A stretch of 64,000 nucleotides of DNA from positions 35,813 through 99,812 of the forward strand of contig JAJXYD010000005.1 in assembly GCA_021780695.1 (NCBI GenBank), written 5' to 3'. The stretch is from Deltaproteobacteria bacterium (GTDB lineage: Bacteria; Desulfobacterota; Syntrophobacteria; Syntrophobacterales; Syntrophobacteraceae). Positions 44,740 through 52,224 of this stretch are shown piece by piece; the stretch's first letter is position 1, and each line of letters begins with the position of its first letter. Both the position numbers and the translations under genes were made by a program. The notes beneath the pieces were generated by a model, which had not been told where the DNA came from, did no database searches, and was given only the letters and a program-made list of their open reading frames with translations.

Positions 44740-47451
44740 ATGGAAAAACTTCAAAGGACCGTTCTCTATGACAGGCACAAGGCTCTGGGCGCCCGTATGG
44801 TGGAGTTTGGCGGCTGGGAGATGCCCATCGAATACCCCGGAGGGGTGGTTGCGGAACATCTGGGCGTCAGATGTGGGGCGGGAATCTTCGACGTCTCCCA
44901 TATGGGCAGGTTTGTAATTCGCGGAGAAGGCGCGCTTCCCTTCGTGCAGCATGTGCTCTCAAATAATGCCCTGGCCCTAGATCTTGCTCCTGTTGGGGCT
45001 CAGTATACCCTTATCCCCGACCAGACCGGGGGGGCGATAGATGACGCCTTCCTCTACCGTTTTGTAGACGGAGAGTACCTGCTTGTCGTAAACGCTGCCA
45101 ACCGCCAAAAGGACTGGGACCACCTTCAATTGCATGCCGCCGCTTTTGAGGGAGTTGAACTTGTTGATATCACATATGATATCGCAATGTTTGCGCTGCA
45201 GGGCCCAAAGAGCCGCGCCATAATCGAGGCGATTGCAAAAGACCCGGCAGACCTTCCCGAACCCTGTCGAAATGCGGTAGGCATTGCTTTTCTGGCGGGC
45301 GTTCGGGTAATGATATCTCGTACCGGCTACACGGGAGAGCCTTTGGGGGTTGAACTTTTCGTGGGCCGCGAGCACGCTCTCAAACTGTGGGACTGTCTTA
45401 TCGAAAAAGGAGCCGTCCCTTCAGGGCTTGCCGCCCGCGATACCCTGCGCCTCGAGTCCTCTTTGCCCCTCTACGGCCATGAATTCGGGATCGACGGCCA
45501 TGGTCGGCAAATCCCCTGTTTTGCCTTTCCCATTGCCAAATGGGCTGTTAGTTTTTCCCCTCTGAAGGGCGATTTCGTAGGGCGTGCGCCCCTTCAAAAG
45601 CAGTTCGCCGCCTACTCCGGGATCATCTATCGCGATTATTCGCTCCTTTCCGATCTGCCCCGCATGTTCCGGTGCGTGGCCGTAACCGGCAGGGGAATCG
45701 CCAGGGCCGGGGCCAAGGTCTTTAAGGAGGGTAAATCCGTCGGATATGTAAGCAGCGGGACCATGGTTCCTTACCGGGAGTTCGAGGATAAAGGGCTTTT
45801 GTCCCGGCAAATCGGTGAGCACAGGCTTCGCTCTCTATGTTTGGCTTACCTGGATAGCGACCTGAACGAGGATGACGTGCTCACCATAGATATTCGCGGC
45901 AAGCTGGTGGAAGCCGTCGTTGTGAAATACCACCTGCGCTCCGATGCTCCTCCCTATGCCCATCCGATAGTCTATGGCCGTGAAATCCCCAAGCTTCCCT
46001 TTGCCTGTCCGCGTTCGTTTTGCAAAGGTGGCGGGAAGCCGATCGAGCCCCCTGCGGCGGAGGTGCCCGAACCCTGTGCCGCTCCTGCCCGACTCGTGCG
46101 CAAGGCCGTGGATAATTTTCGATGGCGTCAATACGAGTGCATCAATCTCATTCCTTCCGAGATGACTGCCTCGCCCATGGTTCGCCTGCTCTCAATAACC
46201 GATCCCGCCTTCAGGTACGCCGAGCACAAGGGGGCAAAGGCTTTCTACGACGAGGAAATCTTTTATTACCAGGGCACCGATTTTATAGCCGAAGTCGAAT
46301 GGATGCTCGAAGAGGAGTTCCGCAAATACCTGGGGTGCCAAGAGGCCGAGACCCGCGTTATTAGCGGGCAGATGGCCAATATGACGGTTTTTAGCGCCAT
46401 GGTCGACTATATCAATCGCGCCGATCGTCATAGCGAGCCCCGACGCATCGCGAGCGTGATGAACAACCACATAGGCAAGGGCGGCCACCTTAGCGCTCAA
46501 CCCATGGGCGCACTGCGCGACTTTGTGGCCAGAGATCCGAAAACGGAGCGACCCGCGGTCGTAAATTTTCCCGTTCTGGCCGAAAATCCCTACGCAATCG
46601 ATCTTCCCGCGGCCTTTGAATTGATCGATTCCTGCCGGCCGGAAATGATTATATTCGGCAAAAGCATGATGCTGCACCCCGAGCCGGTGGAACAGGTCCG
46701 AAAGCATCTGGTGGAAGCCCGAATCGATTCGGTTATTATCTACGATGCGGCACATGTGCTCGGGCTTATCGGTCCTTATTTCCAGGACCCTTTTGCCGAT
46801 GGGGCCGATCTGATAACGGGATCGACTCACAAGACCTTTTTTGGCACCCAGCGGGGGGTAATAGCCGGTCGCTACGAAAAGCACGAAGAAAAATACGAAC
46901 TCTGGGAGGCCGTTAGGCGAAGGACTTTTCCCGGGGCCGTTTCCAATCATCATCTCGGCACCCTCCTGGGACTTCTTATGGCTGCCTATGAAATGAATTT
47001 CTTTAAAGACCGTTACCAGCAAAGCGTTATCGCCAACGCGAAAGCTTTTGCCCGGGCGCTTAAAGACTGCGGTTTCGATGTAGCCGGTTCTCCTGATGTG
47101 GACTTTACGCAAACCCATCAGGTCGTTTTGAACGTAGGTTACGCGAGGGGGCCCGAGGTTGCCGAAAGACTGGAGGCCAACAATATCATTTGCAATTACC
47201 AGGCTACCCCCGCCGATGAAGGCTTTTCGGCCGCAAGCGGCATACGCATGGGGGTAGCCGAAATGACTCGTTTCGGCATGGGAAAGGTCGATTTTCAATC
47301 CCTTGCGGCTCTGATGAAGGATATAGTTTTTGATGGCGTAAATGCCCTGGATAAAGTAAAGGCTTTGCGCGAACCGTTTCGTGAACTTCGCTACTGTTTT
47401 GCGGACGATGAGTACGCCCCGATTTTGGAAAGTCTTCGTGGGCTGGTATAG
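44740..47451 (+). CDS. GcvT-GlyA fusion: aminomethyltransferase plus serine hydroxymethyltransferase
   Basis: 903 residues in one frame. Residues 1-430 are T protein (MVEFGGWEMPIEYPGGV, DVSHMGRF, TGYTGEPLGVELFV). After a Pro/Ala/Cys-rich linker (about 430-455) follows an SHMT-like domain: LIPSEMTAS, DAAHVLGLIGPYF and STHKTFFGTQRG with the PLP Lys. T protein makes methylene-tetrahydrofolate from the H-bound aminomethyl group, and SHMT uses it to convert glycine to serine, so the fusion may pass the one-carbon unit locally. The SHMT half is divergent from the E. coli type. Start chosen at ATG 44740 with GGAGG 10 bp upstream. Confidence 0.93.
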   Translation: MEKLQRTVLYDRHKALGARMVEFGGWEMPIEYPGGVVAEHLGVRCGAGIFDVSHMGRFVIRGEGALPFVQHVLSNNALALDLAPVGAQYTLIPDQTGGAIDDAFLYRFVDGEYLLVVNAANRQKDWDHLQLHAAAFEGVELVDITYDIAMFALQGPKSRAIIEAIAKDPADLPEPCRNAVGIAFLAGVRVMISRTGYTGEPLGVELFVGREHALKLWDCLIEKGAVPSGLAARDTLRLESSLPLYGHEFGIDGHGRQIPCFAFPIAKWAVSFSPLKGDFVGRAPLQKQFAAYSGIIYRDYSLLSDLPRMFRCVAVTGRGIARAGAKVFKEGKSVGYVSSGTMVPYREFEDKGLLSRQIGEHRLRSLCLAYLDSDLNEDDVLTIDIRGKLVEAVVVKYHLRSDAPPYAHPIVYGREIPKLPFACPRSFCKGGGKPIEPPAAEVPEPCAAPARLVRKAVDNFRWRQYECINLIPSEMTASPMVRLLSITDPAFRYAEHKGAKAFYDEEIFYYQGTDFIAEVEWMLEEEFRKYLGCQEAETRVISGQMANMTVFSAMVDYINRADRHSEPRRIASVMNNHIGKGGHLSAQPMGALRDFVARDPKTERPAVVNFPVLAENPYAIDLPAAFELIDSCRPEMIIFGKSMMLHPEPVEQVRKHLVEARIDSVIIYDAAHVLGLIGPYFQDPFADGADLITGSTHKTFFGTQRGVIAGRYEKHEEKYELWEAVRRRTFPGAVSNHHLGTLLGLLMAAYEMNFFKDRYQQSVIANAKAFARALKDCGFDVAGSPDVDFTQTHQVVLNVGYARGPEVAERLEANNIICNYQATPADEGFSAASGIRMGVAEMTRFGMGKVDFQSLAALMKDIVFDGVNALDKVKALREPFRELRYCFADDEYAPILESLRGLV

Positions 47452-47706
47452 CCGTCAATGTTGTTGATTTAGGCTCGCGCGAAGACGCGAAGGAGCGAAA
47501 AAAGAGATCAAAGAAACACAATAGGAAAGGTGTCCGGATTGACCTGAGCGCTCCAGGCTTTAATTAGCCATCGAAGACCAGTGCGAAATCGCACCTTTCC
47601 CGGGTTCAATTTTCGCGGCTTCGCGTGGGACAAACAGAGCTTAAGTCAACAGTGTTGGGTATAGCCGTCTGTTATTTGTAACTTTATACGAAAATAGGAG
47701 TTCGGT

Positions 47707-48057
47707 TTGAGAAAGTTAAACAGGGTGTTATCCTCTGCGGTATTGGTTGTCGCGATTTTTTCCGCAAGTGTGGTCTTTGCGCAGATGGGAGGAATTGATC
47801 AAAGAATCAGAGCACAGTGGCATCACATAGATCATGGGCTAAGAGCCGGTAGACTTACTCCTCGGCAGGCCCATTTTCTTCGGCGAAATCTGGGCCGTAT
47901 CCGGCATCAATTTGAAAAGGCGCGTAGGATGGGCACTCTCGATTATGGCACGATAAGATGGCTAAATAAAGAATTGAACCATAACCGCATGAGGATGGAG
48001 AGTATGGAACAGGGCGGTTGGGGCGGTTTTGAACACGGACCCCATGGAAATTACTAG
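47707..48057 (+). CDS. Small exported basic protein, function unknown
   Basis: 116 residues from TTG 47707, with AGGAG upstream. A signal peptide (LSSAVLVVAIFSASVVFA, cut after VFA-Q) is followed by a basic helical body: RIRAQWHHIDHGLRAGRLTP and HFLRRNLGRIRHQF. It resembles small periplasmic proteins with helix-turn repeats of Arg/His, but no family is recognised. Confidence 0.7.
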   Translation: MRKLNRVLSSAVLVVAIFSASVVFAQMGGIDQRIRAQWHHIDHGLRAGRLTPRQAHFLRRNLGRIRHQFEKARRMGTLDYGTIRWLNKELNHNRMRMESMEQGGWGGFEHGPHGNY

Positions 48058-48088
48058 TGATGACATCCTGGTCTTCTAGGGGGACTTG

Positions 48089-49000
48089 ATGCGGCTGGGG
48101 ATCGACCTGGGAGGCACAAAAACCGAAATCATTGCTCTTGACGGCGACGGGGTGGAAATTTACCGCAAAAGGGTAAAAACCGATTCTAAAAGCTACGAGG
48201 CGATCGTGTCCCGGATAGCTGAACTGGTAACCGAAGCCCAGGGGGCTACGGGGCAAATCGGCACTGTGGGGATCGGGATCCCCGGAGCTGTTTCCGCCCG
48301 GACGGGTCGTGTGAAAAACGCCAATACCATCGCCTTGAACGGCCATCGGTTCGACCGGGACCTGGCTGCTGTGCTTAGCCGTGCAGTGCGTTGCATGAAC
48401 GATGCAAACTGTCTTGCTCTCTCCGAGGCCGTCGATGGGGCGGGAGCGGGATACCGCATGGTGTTTGCCGTCATTCTGGGCACGGGTTGCGGGGCCGGTA
48501 TCGCAATCGAGGGGAAGCTGTGGCCGGGGGGCAATCTGGTCGCCGGAGAGTGGGGGCACAATCCTCTTCCCTGGATGAATCCTGACGAATATCCCGGGCC
48601 TGCTTGCTGGTGCGGTAAGTCCTCCTGCATCGAGAAATGGATCTCGGGAACCGGTTTTTGTGAGGACTATGCCCGGGAAACGATTCAAGCTCCGGGTTCC
48701 CATAAACTTACGGGACAGCAGATTGTGGCGCTCGCCCGCGGCGGCGATAAAGTCGCGGGGATGGTTTTAAACCGCTATGCCGACCGCCTCGCGCGTTGCC
48801 TTGCCCAGGTAATTAATATTTTGGATCCGGACGTAATTGTTTTGGGCGGTGGTATGAGCAATGTCGATGAACTCTACGAATTGGTTCCCCCTCTGCTGCC
48901 CGGCTACGTGTTCGGCGGCGAGGCCGATACGCCGATAATTCGCAGCCGGCACGGCGATTCGAGCGGGGTTCGCGGTGCTGCCTGGTTGTGGCCCGGATGA
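48089..49000 (+). CDS. ROK-family sugar kinase
   Basis: 303 residues from ATG 48089. ATP-binding [16 protein letters not shown], the catalytic-loop region [13 protein letters not shown], and the ROK zinc site [15 protein letters not shown]. Glucokinase, fructokinase and N-acetylhexosamine kinase all belong here; the substrate cannot be set from sequence alone. It stands alone, with no sugar genes nearby. Confidence 0.88.
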   Translation: MRLGIDLGGTKTEIIALDGDGVEIYRKRVKTDSKSYEAIVSRIAELVTEAQGATGQIGTVGIGIPGAVSARTGRVKNANTIALNGHRFDRDLAAVLSRAVRCMNDANCLALSEAVDGAGAGYRMVFAVILGTGCGAGIAIEGKLWPGGNLVAGEWGHNPLPWMNPDEYPGPACWCGKSSCIEKWISGTGFCEDYARETIQAPGSHKLTGQQIVALARGGDKVAGMVLNRYADRLARCLAQVINILDPDVIVLGGGMSNVDELYELVPPLLPGYVFGGEADTPIIRSRHGDSSGVRGAAWLWPG

Positions 49001-49144
49001 TAAGGAGTGAGTCTATAGTCGAATTCGAAAATAGCTCTTACTTCAAGTTTATTCTTCCTTTGGCTTTGTGCCGCAAGCTATAATCTGCTCTGCGAGGGCT
49101 TTTAACGCCGGCGGGTTTTTCCCTTATTTCAAACGTGGACCTAT

Positions 49145-50101
49145 ATGGCTGTAATAACAGTGTTTAGAGAACCTGGAACCATGGGAAAAGAGGTGGCCGC
49201 ACGGCTTGCCGGGCGCCTTGGATTTTCCCTGATCGACAGGGCAAGGCTCGTTCAACTCTGCGGGGAAGTCGACCTCGATGAGCTCAGGCTGCTCAAGCTA
49301 GAGGAGGCTTTTTCAAAAGGGGGCGCCCTGATCGATTCCGAAGTCGAAGGCTACGCCCGGCTGTTGCAGGATCTCATTGCCCAGTTGGCCGAAGAGCAGG
49401 ACCTGGTGGTCCTGGAGCGAGGCTCCCAGGGGCTTTTTCACAACCGTCCCGGCACATTGCATGTGCGATTCGTCGCGCCGCGAAAGTTTCGAGTAGCACA
49501 GCTATGCGGCAGAAAGGGGCTCTCGGAGCAAAAAACTCTCAGGTTTACAAAGGCCCTCGAGGCCGAACGTGCCCGTTATTTGCGTTTTTTGTATCGCCTG
49601 GATGCCTCCGACCCCACCCTCTACGATTTGACCCTCAGAATGGATCGGTTGTCGGTCGAACAGGCCCTGAAGATTATAGTCACTGCCGTTGAAGAGATGG
49701 GTATCACACAGGTGCCAAGGGAGACGATAGTTGAAAATATGGCGCCAAGGGGCCAGGAAAAACACGGACGTTTCGTAAACGATGCCGAATCGGAGTTCGC
49801 TCGATTTCTTACCTTCTACAATATCCCCTTCGAATACGAACCGAGAACCTTCCCGTTGGAAACCGATGCTCAGGGACGCACCCTTGAGGCCTTTACCCCC
49901 GACTTCTACCTGCCCGAGCAGGACCTCTATATCGAGCTTACAACGTTGAAGCAAAGCCTGGTGACCCGCAAGAACAGAAAGGTGCGCAAATTGCGGCGGC
50001 TCTATCCTGAAATCAATATTCGCATTTTCTACCAGCGCGATTTTTACACCCTTATGGCCAAATACGGCTTGTTAAGCGCAACGGTTGCCGATGAACGATA
50101 A
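49145..50101 (+). CDS. Cytidylate kinase-like domain fused to a PD-(D/E)XK nuclease-like domain
   Basis: 318 residues. Residues 1-190 fit the Cytidylate_kin2 group (VITVFREPGTMGKEVAARLA, LVVLERGSQGLF), with a degenerate P-loop lacking the usual GxGxGKS. Residues 215-300 hold FARFLTFYNIPFEYEPRTFP, FTPDFYLPEQDLYIELTT and KNRKVRKLRRLYP, matching the nuclease-like fold used by restriction and repair enzymes (acidic D...ExT, Lys). It overlaps hpt by 11 bp, so a purine-salvage or nucleic-acid link is possible. Activity of either domain is unproven. Confidence 0.7.
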   Translation: MAVITVFREPGTMGKEVAARLAGRLGFSLIDRARLVQLCGEVDLDELRLLKLEEAFSKGGALIDSEVEGYARLLQDLIAQLAEEQDLVVLERGSQGLFHNRPGTLHVRFVAPRKFRVAQLCGRKGLSEQKTLRFTKALEAERARYLRFLYRLDASDPTLYDLTLRMDRLSVEQALKIIVTAVEEMGITQVPRETIVENMAPRGQEKHGRFVNDAESEFARFLTFYNIPFEYEPRTFPLETDAQGRTLEAFTPDFYLPEQDLYIELTTLKQSLVTRKNRKVRKLRRLYPEINIRIFYQRDFYTLMAKYGLLSATVADER

Positions 50102-50648
50102 ACCGGAAGGCATAGTCGAGATTTTGATACAGCGGGAGGCTATCGGCCAGCGCATTGCCGAGCTTGGCAGCGAGATATCCGCGGCCTACAAGGACCGCTT
50201 GCCCCTGGTCGTGGGAGTGCTGAAGGGCTGTGTCCCCTTTATCTCCGACCTGGTAAAGGAAATTGAAATTCCCCTGGAAATCGATTTCATATCTCTTATG
50301 AGCTATGCGGATGTGCGCAGACCCGGGGGGGCCGTCCGCATAACCAAAGACCTCGACTGCGTGATCGAAGGTAGAGACGTGCTTTTGGTCGAGGGCATAA
50401 TAGACACGGGAATGACCGCGGGCTATCTTTTGAGAAATCTCGAAGCGCGGCGCCCGAAAAGTCTGCGCGTGTGCACTTTCCTGGACAAGGAGGCCCGGCG
50501 GATAGTAAGGATTCCCATAGCCTTCAGGGGCTTCAAGGTCCCCGATCGATTCGTGGTCGGCTACGGCCTCGATTTTCGTCAGCTCTACCGCAATCTGCCC
50601 TACGTCGGCATATTGAGCGATGAAATCACCGGACTTAACCGCCGTTAA
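50091..50648 (+). CDS. hpt: Hypoxanthine phosphoribosyltransferase-like protein
   Basis: 185 residues from ATG 50091. VVGVLKGCVPFISDLVKEI and FISLMSYADVRRPGGAVRI match bacterial HPRT. The PRPP motif reads VLLVEGIIDTGMTAGYLL, where the second acidic residue of the usual ED pair is Gly. The enzyme salvages hypoxanthine or guanine to the nucleotide. The motif change may weaken or alter activity. The start lies inside the previous gene. Confidence 0.85.
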   Translation: MNDKPEGIVEILIQREAIGQRIAELGSEISAAYKDRLPLVVGVLKGCVPFISDLVKEIEIPLEIDFISLMSYADVRRPGGAVRITKDLDCVIEGRDVLLVEGIIDTGMTAGYLLRNLEARRPKSLRVCTFLDKEARRIVRIPIAFRGFKVPDRFVVGYGLDFRQLYRNLPYVGILSDEITGLNRR

Positions 50649-50657
50649 AAAAAGCCT

Positions 50658-50685
50658 TGACAATCGTTTTGCCTGTCTTAACTTA
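50658..50685 (+). promoter_or_regulatory. Candidate promoter of the structured RNA
   Basis: Perfect TTGACA (50658-50663), 16-bp spacer, weak -10 TAACTT (50680-50685). Transcription would begin around 50691, right at the left arm of the RNA candidate. Confidence 0.4.
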
Positions 50686-50691
50686 GAGCTA

Positions 50692-50852
50692 ACCCCGAGA
50701 GGTTCGAGTAAGATGCCCAGTTGATATGCCCGGGGAAAACTCAACGGAAAAAAGAAGTCCAAGAAGCTTCGATGGGAAGTTGAGAGAGTTAACCGGGATG
50801 AACCGAATGCGGTGAAGATGGGCAGATGAAAAGGTCACTCGGGGTTTATTTT
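50692..50852 (+). ncRNA. Candidate structured small RNA, about 160 nt
   Basis: AACCCCGAG (50692-50700) pairs perfectly with CTCGGGGTT (50838-50846), which is followed by a T-rich stretch. Inside, TGCCCA (50714-50719) pairs with TGGGCA (50819-50824), leaving symmetric 13-nt internal loops. A hairpin GTTGA/TCAAC follows within. The closed rod shape and length recall 6S RNA, but no diagnostic sequence is recognised. Promoter and terminator-like ends fit. Confidence 0.4.
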
Positions 50853-51042
50853 TTTAACCGCCTCCAATCCGGCAAATCCCCAAATCCTGTGAGACGCTTT
50901 TCCCTCCTTTTTTATCGGCTGTCATTCCACTTTTACTGTGGCGCGTGATGGCGATCGGAATATAATGAGCCCGCGATGGCTTAAAGTTGCAAACTCCCGT
51001 TAAAAATGGAGCGCTGCTCTCTTATTTTGCGTGGTGGGCTAA

Positions 51043-52200
51043 GTGAAAAGAAAAATAATGCACCTCGATATGGACGCTTTTTTCGCCTCGGTAGAGCAGG
51101 CCGACAATCCGGAGTTGGCTGGAAAGCCCGTAATCGTTGGCGGGGAAGCTCGCGGGGTGGTATGCGCCGCCTCCTATGAGGCCAGGCGCTTTGGCGTTCA
51201 TTCGGCCATGCCGGTTTTTCAGGCCAAAAAGCTTTGCCCTCACGCTTTTTTCCTCCCGGTCAGGATGAGCCGCTACAAGGAAGTATCGCGCAAGATTATG
51301 GAGATTTTGCGGCACATATCGCCTTTGGTCGAACAGGTTTCCGTGGATGAAGCCTTTGTGGATATTACGGGTACCGAAAGACTGCACGGCTCGGTCCTTG
51401 TTCTTGCAAAACGGATTAAATCGCTTGTCTTTGAAACGGCCTCGCTTTCCTGCTCGATCGGAATAGCGCCGAACAAATACCTTGCAAAAATAGGCTCCGA
51501 TTACCATAAACCCAACGGGCTGACCATTATCGAACAGGAGCAAATCGAGGCATTTTTGAAGACCCTGCCTGTTGGGAAAATCCCCGGGGTCGGTCAAAAG
51601 ACCGGGGAACAGCTAAGAAAGCTGGGTATGGTTTTTGCCGCCGATATCTTGAATTTTCCCCCAAACTATTGGGAGGCAAAGCTTGGTAAATGGGGCGCCT
51701 CTTTGTATGCAAGAGCCGCGGGAATTGACGATTCGCCCGTCGAGCCCTACTGCGCTCCAAAGTCTGTTAGCGCCGAACGTACCCTTGCCTGCGATACCGA
51801 CAAGAGGGCCGAACTGGAAAAATTGCTCCTTTCCCAGGCCGAGGAAGTCGGCCGCGAGCTTAGAAAGACTAAGGTGAGGGCAAGGACCGTAACGCTTAAA
51901 ATCAAATTTTCCGATTTTAAAACGATTACGAGAAGCCTCACCCTGCGCGAACCCTGCGATTCTACCGACATCCTTTTTGCAACCGCGCAAAAGCTTCTGG
52001 CCGATCTTGGATGTGTTGGAAAGATCCGCCTGATAGGGATAGGTGCCTCAAACTTTGCCTCGGGCCCCTGCCAGATGCACATGGATTCGCCCGGTCGGGA
52101 CAGCCGGAAAAGTGCGCGCCTGGACCGCGCATTGGACGAGTTGCGCAGCCGCTATTTCGACGACATTATCGTGCGTGGACGAATGATCGACACCATTTGA
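51043..52200 (+). CDS. dinB: DNA polymerase IV (Y-family)
   Basis: 385 residues from GTG 51043 (ATG at 51058 is the alternative). Catalytic acidic residues in HLDMDAFFASVE and SVDEAFVDITG; then LSCSIGIAPNKYLAKIGSD, the helix-hairpin-helix VGKIPGVGQKTGEQLRKLG and a little-finger domain. No C-terminal beta-clamp pentapeptide is obvious. It copies damaged DNA. An SOS operator was not found. Confidence 0.93.
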   Translation: MKRKIMHLDMDAFFASVEQADNPELAGKPVIVGGEARGVVCAASYEARRFGVHSAMPVFQAKKLCPHAFFLPVRMSRYKEVSRKIMEILRHISPLVEQVSVDEAFVDITGTERLHGSVLVLAKRIKSLVFETASLSCSIGIAPNKYLAKIGSDYHKPNGLTIIEQEQIEAFLKTLPVGKIPGVGQKTGEQLRKLGMVFAADILNFPPNYWEAKLGKWGASLYARAAGIDDSPVEPYCAPKSVSAERTLACDTDKRAELEKLLLSQAEEVGRELRKTKVRARTVTLKIKFSDFKTITRSLTLREPCDSTDILFATAQKLLADLGCVGKIRLIGIGASNFASGPCQMHMDSPGRDSRKSARLDRALDELRSRYFDDIIVRGRMIDTI

Positions 52201-52224
52201 ATTCTTTTTCCGAGGAGGACCGAA

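Larger units (their letters stand above)
50649..51042. other. Gene-free region hpt-dinB
   Basis: About 390 bp containing a promoter-like pair and a closed-stem RNA candidate (50692-50852), then a TATAAT-like element ahead of dinB without a good -35. No LexA box of the CTGT-N8-ACAG type is seen. Confidence 0.5.

Noticed and set aside
46192..47298. Antisense open frame opposite the GlyA half (368 codons)
   Set aside because: The sense strand carries SHMT motifs. The antisense product looks low in coding character.
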